A DNA stretch of 64,000 bases, taken from positions 2,752,001-2,816,000 of the forward strand of contig NZ_CP023737.1 of assembly GCF_002752655.1 (NCBI RefSeq), read 5' to 3'. Shown here piece by piece: positions 43,559 to 52,551 of the stretch. Below the pieces are notes generated by a model. That model was not told the origin of the DNA and did not search any database. It was given only the letters and a program-made list of their open reading frames with translations. How positions within the stretch are numbered: position 1 is the first letter of the stretch; each line of letters opens with the position of its first letter. This DNA is from Methylosinus trichosporium OB3b (GTDB lineage: Bacteria > Pseudomonadota > Alphaproteobacteria > Rhizobiales > Beijerinckiaceae). Both the position numbers and the translations under genes were made by a program.

Positions 43559-44715
43559 GCTCGGTCCTTTCCTCGAGACGCATATCGATGCGGGACAAAG
43601 GGCAATGTCGCGACCTCGACCTCGATCGGCTTGCCGCGCAGCTCGCTCGCGAGCCGGATGCCCGGCGTGGCGAAAGCGCTTTCGACCATGCCCATTGCGA
43701 TGGGGCGCGCGAGGCTCGGCGAATAGCCGCCCGAGGTGATGCGGCCGACGATGCGTCCATCCGGCGCCGTCAGCGTCGCGCCATCGCGCAGCGGCGCCTT
43801 GCTCTGCGGCAGCAGGCCGACGCGACGGCGCGCCGGGCCATTGTCGATCGCGGCGCGAATGCGCGCGAAACCGGGAAAGCCGCCCTGCTCGCGGCGGCGC
43901 TTGCCGATCGACCAGATGAGGCCCGCCTCGACCGGATCGGTCGTCGCGTCTATGTCATGGCCATAGAGGCAGAGCCCCGCCTCGAGCCGCAGCGAATCAC
44001 GCGCGGCGAGGCCCGCCGGCGCGACATCCTCATTCGCGAGCAGGCGCTCGGCGAGCCGCGTCGCGAGATATGCGGGAGCGGAAATCTCGAAGCCATCCTC
44101 GCCGGTGTAGCCGGAGCGCGAGACGAAAACCGAGGCGCCCTCATATTCCGCCGGGAGCCAGCCCATGAAGGGCGCGTCCTCGACGCCCGGCAGGATCGTC
44201 GATAACGTCGCCGCCGCGCGCGGGCCCTGCAGCGCCAGCAGCGCGCGGCCGGAGAGCACGGAGAGCTGGAGCTGCGGCAGCTCCTGGCGCAGCAGCGTGA
44301 AGTCCTGCTCCTTGCCGGCGGCGTTGACGACGAGCAGCAGCCGCTCCTCGCGGCCGGGAAGGCGCGTCGCCATCAGATCGTCGAGAATGCCGCCATCCTC
44401 GGCCAGCAATTGCGTGTAGCGCGTGCGCTGCGGCTCCAGCCCGTCGAGATCGGCGGGAACCAGAGTCTCGAGCAGACGCGCGGCGCCGCGGCCGGTGAGG
44501 ATCGCCTGGCCCATATGCGAGACGTCGAACAGGCTCGCCTTTGCGCGCGTGTGCAGATGCTCGGCGATGGCGCCGCTCGGATAGCTCAGAGGCAGCGAAT
44601 AGCCGGCGAAAGGCGCCATGCGCGCGCCGAGCCTGTGATGCAGCGCATCGAGCGGCGTCACGGCGCGAGCGTCGGCGGGGGAAGGAAGGGCGTGCTCGTC
44701 CACGGGGCGCTCCAT
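43555..44715 (-). CDS. gcvT: glycine cleavage system T protein (aminomethyltransferase)
   Basis: GcvT transfers the methylene group to tetrahydrofolate and releases ammonia. The protein (386 residues from ATG 44715) has 'LGARMAPFAGYSLPLSYPSG', 'KASLFDVSHMGQ' and 'SRSGYTGEDGFEI' from the folate-binding T domain, and the C-terminal barrel 'VGRITSGGYSPSL'. GTG 44703 is a serious alternative start, because 'ggag' lies six bases before it while ATG 44715 has only a hairpin ('gcgggacg-gctg-cgtcccgc') upstream. First gene of the riboswitch-controlled operon. Confidence 0.95.
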   Translation of the reverse strand: MERPVDEHALPSPADARAVTPLDALHHRLGARMAPFAGYSLPLSYPSGAIAEHLHTRAKASLFDVSHMGQAILTGRGAARLLETLVPADLDGLEPQRTRYTQLLAEDGGILDDLMATRLPGREERLLLVVNAAGKEQDFTLLRQELPQLQLSVLSGRALLALQGPRAAATLSTILPGVEDAPFMGWLPAEYEGASVFVSRSGYTGEDGFEISAPAYLATRLAERLLANEDVAPAGLAARDSLRLEAGLCLYGHDIDATTDPVEAGLIWSIGKRRREQGGFPGFARIRAAIDNGPARRRVGLLPQSKAPLRDGATLTAPDGRIVGRITSGGYSPSLARPIAMGMVESAFATPGIRLASELRGKPIEVEVATLPFVPHRYASRGKDRA

Positions 44716-44744
44716 GCGCGGGACGCAGCCGTCCCGCCTGTCGC

Positions 44745-44925
44745 CCCCTCTGTCTCGAGGACCTGAGAGATTTCCCCGCGTCGCCGCAGGTTACCCCCGT
44801 CGGTGGGCGCGCCTCACGAGGATGCGCGCCGCTTTCCAGAGCTTACTCGCCTTCGCGGTCCTTTTGCCTGAGCGTTTCCGGGGCGGTTGCGCCTTCGGCT
44901 CCGGCTGTGCCGGTCTCTCCCGCGA
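44745..44925 (-). promoter_or_regulatory. tandem glycine riboswitch
   Basis: On the minus strand two glycine aptamers follow each other upstream of gcvT. The first runs from 'gcgggagagaccgg' through 'gccgaaggcgcaac' and 'cgctcaggcaaaaggaccgc' to 'ctctggaaagc' (about 44925-44838). The second runs through 'gacgggggtaacctg' and 'atctctcaggtcctcgagac' (about 44837-44745). The phrases 'ctcaggcaaaaggac' and 'gggagag' are characteristic. Glycine binding should turn on the operon. A perfect 8-bp hairpin at 44718-44737, directly before the gene, may be part of the expression platform. Confidence 0.93.
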
Positions 44926-45078
44926 AGATCGACTGCCGAGGAATGTGAGAGCGAAGCCATCGAGCGTCAAGACGCGCCGCCACGGATTTCGCGCGCATAT
45001 TGTCGCGCCGCGGGCGCATCGTTGAAAAGGCGGAGCGCCGCGCCATGTCGCGAGGCGCATCACCCGAGGAGGGGAATC
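44926..45078. other. divergent promoter region gcvT / 62-residue gene
   Basis: The 153 bases hold the promoters of the riboswitch transcript and of the small gene at 45079. No motif is clear. Confidence 0.4.
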
Positions 45079-45267
45079 ATGAGCACGAGCAATGTCGATC
45101 TTCAGGACTACGCGCGGCGGCTCTACGACGCTCACGGCGACAAGGCCGTGGCCGAAGCCGCGCAGAAGGCGCGCGCTCTCGAGGAGCAGGGCCGGCGCGA
45201 GGACGCGCTGACTTGGCGGCGGATCGAGGAGATCATCAAGGAGACGCTCGGTCCGCATCAGAGCTGA
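45079..45267 (+). CDS. small conserved hypothetical protein (62 residues)
   Basis: ATG 45079 follows a strong 'gaggagggg' site. The peptide is highly helical and charged: 'LQDYARRLYDAHGDKAVAEA' and 'REDALTWRRIEEIIKETLGP'. I know such short proteins as conserved but uncharacterised in alphaproteobacteria. It is divergent from the glycine cleavage operon, with about 360 bases between the two starts, most of them riboswitch. Confidence 0.75.
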   Translation: MSTSNVDLQDYARRLYDAHGDKAVAEAAQKARALEEQGRREDALTWRRIEEIIKETLGPHQS

Positions 45268-45441
45268 CGGCCGGCGGCGCGGCTCTCTCTCACGGGCGCG
45301 AACGTCTTGCTCACGGGCGCGAAGCGTCTTGCCAGCGTCCGAGGCATGGCCCATGTTGAGCCGCTCGAAGCGGGCGGAACCCGGCCGAAACGGCCGGCGG
45401 CCTTCGCAAGGCGCGAACGACCCGCAGCATGGGAGAGAGAC
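45268..45441. repeat. short direct repeat and hairpin between two small genes
   Basis: A 21-22-bp direct repeat, 'tcacgggcgcgaacgtcttg' at 45290 and 'tcacgggcgcgaagcgtctt' at 45311, is followed by the perfect hairpin 'ccggccg-aaa-cggccgg' at 45381-45397, which could end the preceding transcript although it lacks a T tract. Confidence 0.6.
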
Positions 45442-45981
45442 ATGACGTTCAAATCCGCCGCGCTCGGCCTCGCCGCCGTCTGCGCGCCGCTCCTCATGGC
45501 CACGCCTTCCCCGGCCGTGGAGATCAGTCCGTTTTTTCCTTTGCCCAATTATTTCGAGAAGAGCAAAGCCGATCTGCTCGAGCAGCAGACCTCTTGGCTG
45601 AAGGACGGCGTGAAGGCGATCGACAAGGCGCATGCCGAGACGCAGGCGCAGCTCGACAAGACGCCCGAGGACGCGGCGCTGACCGCCAAGATCGCCGATC
45701 TCGACAAGCAGAAGGCGGCGGCGGTCAAGGAGCTCGCCGTGCTCGAGAGCCCGGAGGCCGGCAAGGAGGCGGACCTCGCCCGCAAGGACGTCGTCGTCAT
45801 GAACATCAACCGCTGGATCAATGCGCTCAGCCGTCAGGCGACGGAGCAGCTGAAGATCGCGATTATGAAGGACGGGCTCGAGCGCGACGTCGCCGAGCGC
45901 CGCCATATTCAGCTCAACGGCCAAGCCGACGAGCTGGAGCGGGCCAAGCATACGTCGAGCTTCGAGGGCTGGGGTCGCTGA
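45442..45981 (+). CDS. exported coiled-coil protein of unknown function
   Basis: Starting at ATG 45442 ('gggagaga' upstream) gives 179 residues with a signal peptide ending near 'SPAVE' (residue 25). The remainder is almost wholly helical with heptad character: 'AIDKAHAETQAQLDKTPEDA' and 'LDKQKAAAVKELAVLES'. It contains no cysteine after the signal. It is probably a periplasmic, elongated protein; no named family recognised. The frame stays open upstream to 45307, but that part overlaps the direct repeats. Confidence 0.7.
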   Translation: MTFKSAALGLAAVCAPLLMATPSPAVEISPFFPLPNYFEKSKADLLEQQTSWLKDGVKAIDKAHAETQAQLDKTPEDAALTAKIADLDKQKAAAVKELAVLESPEAGKEADLARKDVVVMNINRWINALSRQATEQLKIAIMKDGLERDVAERRHIQLNGQADELERAKHTSSFEGWGR

Positions 45982-46106
45982 GGTCGGGAAGCTCGTCGGC
46001 CCAATCGATGCTCGGGCTTTCGGGGTCGGGCGTCGAGCCTGCGATTTCTGAAATACCGCGCCGCATGGCATAAGGGCCGCGCCAAACGACCCTGAAAGCC
46101 CAAGCG

Positions 46107-47729
46107 ATGATACGCCTCGAGAACATCAGCAAGCAGAACGGCCAGCAGCTCCTCTTCGTCGAAGCCTCGGCGGCGCTCCTTCCCGGCGAGAAGGTCGGGC
46201 TCGTCGGCCCCAATGGCGCCGGCAAGACCACTCTGTTCCGCATGATCGCCGGCGAGGAGCGGCCCGACGAAGGGCAGGTGTCGGTCGATCGCGGGATCAC
46301 CATCGGCTATTTCGACCAGAATGTCGGCGAGATGGCCGGGCTCAGCGCCGTCGCCGCGACGATGGACGGAGCCGGCCCCGCGAGCGCGGTCGCCGCCGAG
46401 CTGGCGCGGCTCGAGGCCGCCATGGGCGATCCCGATCAGGCGGAGAATTTCGACGACATCCTCGAGCGCTATGGCGAGGCGCAGGCGCGCTTCGAGGAGC
46501 TGGACGGCTATGCGCTCGAGGGCCGCGCGCGCGAGGCGCTGGCGGGCCTCGGCTTCTCGGAAGAGATGATGGACGGCGACGTCGGCGGCCTCTCCGGCGG
46601 CTGGAAGATGCGCGTCGCGCTGGCGCGCATTCTGCTGATGCGGCCCGATGTAATGCTGCTCGACGAGCCGAGCAACCATCTCGACATCGAGAGCCTCATC
46701 TGGCTCGAGAGCTTTTTGAAGGGCTATGGCGGCGCGCTGCTGATGACCTCGCACGACCGCGAGTTCATGAACCGCATCGTCGGCAAGATCATCGAGATCG
46801 ACGGCGGCTCGCTCACCACCTTCTCCGGCGATTACGAATTCTACGAGCGCCAGCGCGCGCAGAACGAGGAGCAGCAGCAGGCGCAGTTCGAGCGCCAGCA
46901 GGCGATGCTCGCCAAGGAGATCAAATTCATCGAGCGCTTCAAGGCGCGCGCCTCGCACGCCGCGCAGGTGCAGAGCCGGGTGAAGAAGCTCGACAAGATC
47001 GACCGCGTCGAGCCGCCGCGCCGGCGCAAGCAGGTGACCTTCGAATTCGCGCCGGCGCCGCGTTCGGGCGAGGAGGTGGCGACGCTGGCGCGCGTGCATA
47101 AGCGCTATGGCTCGCGCAGCATCTATGAGGGGCTGGATTTCCAGGTGCGGCGCAAGGAGCGCTGGTGCGTGATGGGCGTCAACGGCGCCGGCAAATCGAC
47201 GCTGCTGAAGCTGATCGCCGGCGCGGTGGCGCCGGACGAAGGTCAGGCGAGCCTCGGCGCCAATGTGAAGATGGGCTATTTCGCCCAGCACGCCATGGAG
47301 GTTCTCGAGGGCGACCGCAGCGTGTTCGAGAGCCTCGAGGATTCCTTTCCGCAGGCGGGCCAGGGCTCGCTGCGCAGCCTCGCCGGCTGCTTCGGCTTTT
47401 CCGGCGACGATGTGGAGAAGAAATGCCGCGTGCTCTCGGGCGGCGAGAAGGCGCGTCTCGTCATGGCGAAAATGCTCTACGACCCGCCGAATTTTCTGGT
47501 GCTGGACGAGCCCACCAACCATCTCGACCTCGGCACCAAGGAAATGCTGGTGGCGGCGCTGGCGTCCTACGAGGGCGCGATGCTGTTCGTCTCCCACGAC
47601 CGCCGCTTTCTGGCGGCGCTGTCCAACCGCGTGCTGGAGCTGACGCCGGAGGGCGTGCATCAATATGGCGGCGGCTATGTGGAATATGTCGAGCGCACCG
47701 GGCGGGAGGCGCCGGGGGTGCATGGGTGA
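46107..47729 (+). CDS. ABC-F family ATPase (YbiT/Uup-like)
   Basis: ABC-F proteins bind the ribosomal E site and relieve stalled translation; they have two ABC domains and no membrane part. The 540 residues show Walker A 'GPNGAGKTT' and 'GVNGAGKST', signatures 'LSGGWKMRVALA' and 'LSGGEKARLVMA', Walker B 'VMLLDEPSNHLDI' and 'FLVLDEPTNHLDL', and the interdomain linker rich in Arg/Gln at about 245-310. No Uup-type C-terminal coiled coil is present. It stands alone before the VapBC genes. Confidence 0.93.
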   Translation: MIRLENISKQNGQQLLFVEASAALLPGEKVGLVGPNGAGKTTLFRMIAGEERPDEGQVSVDRGITIGYFDQNVGEMAGLSAVAATMDGAGPASAVAAELARLEAAMGDPDQAENFDDILERYGEAQARFEELDGYALEGRAREALAGLGFSEEMMDGDVGGLSGGWKMRVALARILLMRPDVMLLDEPSNHLDIESLIWLESFLKGYGGALLMTSHDREFMNRIVGKIIEIDGGSLTTFSGDYEFYERQRAQNEEQQQAQFERQQAMLAKEIKFIERFKARASHAAQVQSRVKKLDKIDRVEPPRRRKQVTFEFAPAPRSGEEVATLARVHKRYGSRSIYEGLDFQVRRKERWCVMGVNGAGKSTLLKLIAGAVAPDEGQASLGANVKMGYFAQHAMEVLEGDRSVFESLEDSFPQAGQGSLRSLAGCFGFSGDDVEKKCRVLSGGEKARLVMAKMLYDPPNFLVLDEPTNHLDLGTKEMLVAALASYEGAMLFVSHDRRFLAALSNRVLELTPEGVHQYGGGYVEYVERTGREAPGVHG

Positions 47730-47792
47730 GGGGGCGGCGGAGGCTCTCCGCGTGACCTCGCCGACGCCCTCTCGTCATGCTATATTGCCGCC

Positions 47793-48059
47793 ATGATCGA
47801 TCTCTCCCGAGAAACCGAAGCTCTGGCGAAGCGGATCGCCGCCGCGCGCAGCGTTTCCGTGGACGACGCCATACGTCAGGCGCTGCAGGCGATGGCGAGC
47901 GAGCCGGGCGTCTCGCGCGAGCGGTCCCGGGATCGCTCCCCCGCCGTGGTCGCCGCGAGTGTCGCGGAAGTGGAGCGGATCGTCGCGGAGCTCTCCGTAA
48001 TGCCGCTCCTCGACCGGCGCGATCCGCATGTCATCGCGGATGATCTCGACGCCCTATGA
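47793..48059 (+). CDS. vapB: VapB-type antitoxin
   Basis: The 88-residue protein begins 'MIDLSRETEALAKRIAAARS', like the Rv0623/PSK-type antitoxins that precede PIN toxins, with a short DNA-binding part followed by an acidic toxin-wrapping tail. Its TGA overlaps the toxin ATG (ATGA at 48056-48059), the usual coupling. It would neutralise the toxin and repress the operon. Confidence 0.85.
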   Translation: MIDLSRETEALAKRIAAARSVSVDDAIRQALQAMASEPGVSRERSRDRSPAVVAASVAEVERIVAELSVMPLLDRRDPHVIADDLDAL

Positions 48060-48460
48060 TCGTCGTCGACAGCTCGGCTTTGATCGCCATTCTATTCGAC
48101 GAGCCGGAAGGACGGGCTTTCACGACTATTCTGACCAGCGAAGAGCGCTGTGTCATGTCGGCCGTCAATGTGCATGAGACCGCATGTGTTCTGCGCGCTC
48201 GGCACGGCGCGGCGGCCCTTTCTCGCCTTTGGCGGCTCTTGGCCGTCTGCGAGATCGAGATCGCATCTTTCGATGAAGCGCAAATGCGTGTGGCGATCGA
48301 CGCTTTCGACCGATTCGGCAAAGGCGTTCATTCAAAGGCGCGACTGAATCTCGCCGGTTGCGCAGCCTATGCGCTCGCCGTTTCTCTGAACGCTCCGCTT
48401 CTGTTCAAAGGCAATGATTTTCCGGAGACCGATGTGCAAATCTACATGTCGGAACGGTGA
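48056..48460 (+). CDS. vapC: VapC-type PIN domain toxin
   Basis: The 134-residue PIN domain ribonuclease has the conserved acidic residues: Asp5 ('MIVVDSSALIAIL'), Glu in 'NVHETACVL' and Asp in 'PLLFKGNDFPETDV'. When free of VapB such toxins cut tRNA or rRNA. The reading frame is intact, so the module is probably active. Composition is slightly lower in GC than its neighbours, as is common for mobile toxin-antitoxin pairs. Confidence 0.9.
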   Translation: MIVVDSSALIAILFDEPEGRAFTTILTSEERCVMSAVNVHETACVLRARHGAAALSRLWRLLAVCEIEIASFDEAQMRVAIDAFDRFGKGVHSKARLNLAGCAAYALAVSLNAPLLFKGNDFPETDVQIYMSER

Positions 48461-48538
48461 GCTCGATAGGTGGCGCGTTCAGGGCCGCGCTCCGGACGGC
48501 GTCATTGCGAGGCGCGCGGTCCAGCGCGCGGGCGCCTC

Positions 48539-50710
48539 CTACATGCGCGCCAATTCGCTCTGCGGCGAGCGCAGGTCGCGGTCGTCGAACTTCGCGCGAT
48601 AGACGACCAGATTCTCCATCACGCGCTGCACATAATTGCGGGTCTCGGTGATCGGAATGCGCTCCACCCAATCGACCGGATCGACATCCTTGCGACGCGG
48701 ATCGCCATAGGCGTCGATCCATTCCTTCACACGTTTGCCGCCGGCGTTATAGGCGGCGAAGGTCAGGATATAGGAGCCCTTGTGCTCGCCGAGCAGCAGG
48801 CCGAGATGCGCGGCGCCGAGGCGGGCGTTGAAGGCCGGCTCGGCGATCATGCGCTTCACATCGAAGCCGACGCCGGTCTGCCGCGCCGTCTGCCGCGCGG
48901 TCGACTCGATCATCTGCATCAGCCCCATGGCGCCGGCGCTCGACACCGCCTTCGGATCGAAGGCGCTCTCCTGCCGCGCGATGGCGTAGACGATCGAGCG
49001 CGAGGCCGAGCCCGGCAGCGCCGTGAAGGCCGGAATGCCGAAGGCCGGAAAGGCGGCGTCGTCGATGGTGAAGCCGCGATAGGAGGCGAGCTTGCCCAGC
49101 GTCAGCGACACTTTGGCGTCGCGCCGGCGCTCGGCGACCGCCGCCAGCGCCGCCACTTGCGCGTCGCTCGTCAGCGTTTTCGCCGCGTCTGAGGCGAGAG
49201 GGGCCGCGAGCGCGCGCTCGTCGAGCGCGAACAGCAATTCGACGGCGCGCACCGCTTCGTCGCGCGCTTCGCCGACCGCCGGCGCCGGAGCGGGGCGCAG
49301 CGGCGAATCGGCGAGGCCGAGGCGTTCGCGCGCCAGCTGGCCATAGAAGGTGGTGGATTGCAGCGCGGCGATCTCGAAGGCGGCGCGCGCCGCCGCCACC
49401 GCCTCTGGCGTTCCCTTGGCCTCGCGCGCGCGGCCGAGCCAATAGGCGCCGCGGGATTTCTGCAGCGGCGTCTCGGCGACGCGCACAATCGTCTCGAATC
49501 GCTGCTCCGCCTCGCCCGGATTGTCGAGGAACCGCAGCGCGATCCAGCCGGCGTGGAACTCGGCCTCGACGCGATTGGTGAGCGCGCGCGCCGCATGGCC
49601 GGCGCAGAGCTCATAGGCCTCGGCGGGGCGGCCGAGATCGAGCATCTTGCGGGCGAGCAGCCGGCGCTCCACCCACCAGGCGTCGCCGTCGACGACGGCG
49701 GCCGGATCGCGCGGCGCGGCGCGCAGCAGCGTCGCCGCCTCGACGAACTTCTTTTGATGGCGCAGCGTGTAGACGCGCGCGAACACGAGGCCGGGATCGC
49801 GCTGCAGCGCCGCGGGCACGGCGGCGAAGCTCTTCTCCGTCGCGGCTCCGTTCGCCGCCAGCGCGCGGGCGCGGGCGAGGTCGAGCACATCGGCGCCGGC
49901 ATGGGCGGCGATGCGCAGCGCCGCCGAGGTCTTGCCCGCGTAGAGCAGCCGGTCGGCGCGATATTTGTGGTCGGCGGCGTCGAGATATTGCGAGAACTCC
50001 TTGCGCGCGGTCGTCTCCAGCGCCTCGTTGAAGTCATCGTCGCGCCACAGCGGCTTGATCAGCGCGGCGACCTCGAGCGGCTGGTTCTGGCGCGCCCGCA
50101 GGCGGGCCAGCGCCAGCTTGCCGGCCGGCGTGCGCGGCGGGCGGGCGGCGAAATAATCGTCGATCAGGCTGTCCGGATGGCGGTCGCCATAGAGCGCCTC
50201 CTCGACGCGCTGGCGCAGCCAGTCGGCCGCCGGCCAGGAGGGATGCTCGGCGAGGAAGCGCGACAGCCGCGCGAAGCCGGCCTCGCGCGGATGCAGCCGC
50301 AGGCCCGCCCATTGCGCCGTCATGCGGGCGAGCGGCGCCTCGACTGCGGCGAGCGCCGCGTCGCCGCCGGCAAAATCTCCCGCCTTATAGGCCGCGAGCG
50401 CGCTGTTGAACGCGTCGAGATCGGCTCCGAGCAGGGCGGCCGGGTCGGGCGCCGGCGGCTCTGCAGCCAGTCCGCCGTCCGGCGGCGCATAGGCCAGCGT
50501 CGCGGGGCTCTCGCGGGAGTCTGCGCGCGGCGCAGCGAACCCGCCGAGCGCCTCGCGCGCGGAGCCTGCGGCTCGCGGCGTCGTGGGCTCGGCCGCGTCG
50601 CCGGGGCGCTCCGGCGCCCGGCGAGTCGAGAAGCTATAGACGGACGCCGCCGCGCCCAGCGCGGACAGGCAGAAAAAGAGACGCGCGGCGCCTCCAAAGC
50701 GCTTCGACAT
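48539..50710 (-). CDS. slt: soluble lytic murein transglycosylase
   Basis: Slt cleaves glycan strands in the periplasm, leaving 1,6-anhydro ends. The 723-residue protein has an N-terminal signal or anchor segment ('FGGAARLFFCLSALGAAASV'), a long alpha-superhelical U/L domain (about 130-520), and a C-terminal SLT domain (about 545-700) with catalytic Glu in 'ESAFDPKAVSSAGAMGLMQ' and 'FAAYNAGGKRVKEWI'. Together with MepA, the L,D-transpeptidase and PBP1C it makes peptidoglycan remodelling a recurring theme of the window. It is divergent from dapA. Confidence 0.93.
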   Translation of the reverse strand: MSKRFGGAARLFFCLSALGAAASVYSFSTRRAPERPGDAAEPTTPRAAGSAREALGGFAAPRADSRESPATLAYAPPDGGLAAEPPAPDPAALLGADLDAFNSALAAYKAGDFAGGDAALAAVEAPLARMTAQWAGLRLHPREAGFARLSRFLAEHPSWPAADWLRQRVEEALYGDRHPDSLIDDYFAARPPRTPAGKLALARLRARQNQPLEVAALIKPLWRDDDFNEALETTARKEFSQYLDAADHKYRADRLLYAGKTSAALRIAAHAGADVLDLARARALAANGAATEKSFAAVPAALQRDPGLVFARVYTLRHQKKFVEAATLLRAAPRDPAAVVDGDAWWVERRLLARKMLDLGRPAEAYELCAGHAARALTNRVEAEFHAGWIALRFLDNPGEAEQRFETIVRVAETPLQKSRGAYWLGRAREAKGTPEAVAAARAAFEIAALQSTTFYGQLARERLGLADSPLRPAPAPAVGEARDEAVRAVELLFALDERALAAPLASDAAKTLTSDAQVAALAAVAERRRDAKVSLTLGKLASYRGFTIDDAAFPAFGIPAFTALPGSASRSIVYAIARQESAFDPKAVSSAGAMGLMQMIESTARQTARQTGVGFDVKRMIAEPAFNARLGAAHLGLLLGEHKGSYILTFAAYNAGGKRVKEWIDAYGDPRRKDVDPVDWVERIPITETRNYVQRVMENLVVYRAKFDDRDLRSPQSELARM

Positions 50711-51116
50711 GGGCGTTACGCTCCGAACCTTTACGAACCGTCAGCCTGCGACCATTTCGTTTCCGAAACCTCAACCACGAGTGAAAGTCTCGAATGCGAA
50801 GAGAGTTTTTGTTCACTGTCCTGCTCTGGGCGCGTATTGCCGCGTCCGCGGCCGCCACGGTCCGATGATATTTTTGATCAATTCGGCGCCGCCGCGTCGG
50901 TTCCGGCCCTTTCCTCCTCATCGCCCAGAGGCTATGAGAACGAGTGAGCGCGCCTTTCGAGGCGGAGCGACGGCTCGGAGCCGGCGGAGCGGCCGCTCCC
51001 TCCGTAGGCGCGCGGGCTCGCCCGGCGAGGATGCGGCCCTTCCTTCTCCGAGACAGTCCAAAATAATCTGAGCCGGCGATTGCGGCGCCGGCAAGGCGCA
51101 GTGAAGGCGACGGCAT
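50711..51116. other. divergent promoter region slt / dapA
   Basis: These 406 bases hold the starts of two divergent transcripts. An AT-richer stretch with 'gatatttttgatcaattc' lies near 50867. I see no RNA gene or repeat family member. Confidence 0.4.
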
Positions 51117-52007
51117 ATGCAGGACAAGGCAGTCTTTCGCGGATCCTATACCGCTCTCATCACCCCCTTCGCCGATGGCGCGGTGGATTACGCCGCTCTG
51201 CGCGCGCTGGTCGACTGGCAGATCGACAGCGGCACGCATGGACTCGTCCCCGTCGGCACGACGGGCGAGAGCCCCACTTTGAGCCATGAGGAACACAAAA
51301 AAGTCGTCGAGACGGTGATCCGGCAGGCGGCCGGCCGCGTTCCCGTCATCGCCGGCGCCGGCTCCAACAACACGCGCGAGGCGGTGGAACTGTGCCGCCA
51401 CGCCGAGGAGGCGGGCGCCGACGGCGTTCTCGTGGTCACGCCCTATTATAACAAGCCCAATCAGCTCGGCCTCTACGAGCATTTCAAGGCGGTGAGCGAG
51501 GCGATCTCGCTGCCGATCATCGTCTACAACATTCCGCCGCGCTCGGTCGTCGACATGAGCGTCGACACTCTGGCGCGCCTCGCGCAGCTTCAGAACATCG
51601 TCGGCGTCAAGGACGCGACCGGCAATGTCGGGCGCATCCTGCAGCAGCGCGCCGCCATCGGGCCGCAGTTCGTCCAATTCTGTGGCGATGACATTCTCGC
51701 TCTCGCGAGCGTCGCGGTCGGCGCGATCGGCGTGATCTCGGTGGTCTCCAACATCGCGCCGCGTCTTTGCGCGGACATGCAGAACGCCGCGCTATCGGGT
51801 GACTTTTCCGCGGCGCTCGCCATTCAGGATCGGCTGACGGCGCTGCAGCAGGCGGTTTTCCTCGAGGCGGGCGTGACGGGAGCCAAATATGGGCTGTCGC
51901 TGCTCGGCCGCTCGAGCGAAGATGTGCGGCTGCCGCTCGTGCCCTCGAGCGAGGCGACCAAGGCCGCGATCCGCGCAGCGATGGTCCATGCCGGCTTGAT
52001 CGGCTAG
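51117..52007 (+). CDS. dapA: 4-hydroxy-tetrahydrodipicolinate synthase
   Basis: DapA condenses pyruvate and aspartate semialdehyde in the lysine/diaminopimelate pathway. The 296-residue TIM-barrel protein has 'SYTALITPF', '[17 protein letters not shown]', '[18 protein letters not shown]', and the Schiff-base lysine in '[13 protein letters not shown]'. Its length is normal. It is followed 19 bases later by smpB, so the two are probably co-transcribed. Confidence 0.97.
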   Translation: MQDKAVFRGSYTALITPFADGAVDYAALRALVDWQIDSGTHGLVPVGTTGESPTLSHEEHKKVVETVIRQAAGRVPVIAGAGSNNTREAVELCRHAEEAGADGVLVVTPYYNKPNQLGLYEHFKAVSEAISLPIIVYNIPPRSVVDMSVDTLARLAQLQNIVGVKDATGNVGRILQQRAAIGPQFVQFCGDDILALASVAVGAIGVISVVSNIAPRLCADMQNAALSGDFSAALAIQDRLTALQQAVFLEAGVTGAKYGLSLLGRSSEDVRLPLVPSSEATKAAIRAAMVHAGLIG

Positions 52008-52026
52008 AAGGGCCCGGGACGAAGTC

Positions 52027-52503
52027 GTGGCCGAGAAGCAAACGCCCAATTTCAAGGTCGTCTCCGATAATCGACGCGCGCGCTTCGATTATGAGATCGG
52101 CGAGAGCTTCGAGGCCGGCCTCGCTCTGACCGGCACGGAGGTGAAGTCGCTGCGCACCGGCAAGGCGACGATCGCCGAGAGCTACGCTCATGTCGATCGG
52201 CATGGCGAAGCCTGGCTCGTCAACGCGACGATTCCGGAATATCTCTCCGGCAATCGCTTCAACCACGAGCCCAAGCGATTACGTAAGCTGCTGCTGAAGC
52301 AGCGCGAGCTCGCCAAGCTGGCGCAGGGCGTCGAGCGCGAGGGCATGACCATCGTGCCGCTCAAGCTCTATTTCAACGAGCGCGGCCGCGCCAAATTGCA
52401 GATCGCGCTCGGACGCGGCAAGAAGCTGCACGACAAGCGCGAGGTCGAGAAGAAGCGCGACTGGGGCCGCGAGAAGAGCCGGCTGCTGCGCGACCGCGGC
52501 TGA
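52027..52503 (+). CDS. smpB: SsrA-binding protein SmpB
   Basis: SmpB delivers tmRNA to stalled ribosomes. The 158-residue protein starts at GTG 52027 and shows '[20 protein letters not shown]', '[20 protein letters not shown]' and the basic tail '[20 protein letters not shown]', which enters the mRNA channel. The tmRNA gene itself is not in the window. Downstream lies a half copy of repeat R1. Confidence 0.97.
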   Translation: MAEKQTPNFKVVSDNRRARFDYEIGESFEAGLALTGTEVKSLRTGKATIAESYAHVDRHGEAWLVNATIPEYLSGNRFNHEPKRLRKLLLKQRELAKLAQGVEREGMTIVPLKLYFNERGRAKLQIALGRGKKLHDKREVEKKRDWGREKSRLLRDRG

Positions 52504-52525
52504 GGCGGGGCGTGTCGGGTGACGG

Positions 52526-52551
52526 ATGGACCGCGAGCCTTTCAGGCTCGC
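52526..52551. repeat. half copy of repeat family R1
   Basis: 'tggaccgcgagcctttcagg' followed by 'ctcgc' forms an 8-bp stem with a 3-base loop (52533-52551). It lies between the convergent smpB and glycosylase genes and touches the stop codon of the latter. Confidence 0.75.

Noticed and set aside
45909..47723. Long minus-strand frame opposite the ABC-F gene
   Set aside because: Shadow frame; the ABC-F motifs on the plus strand are complete.
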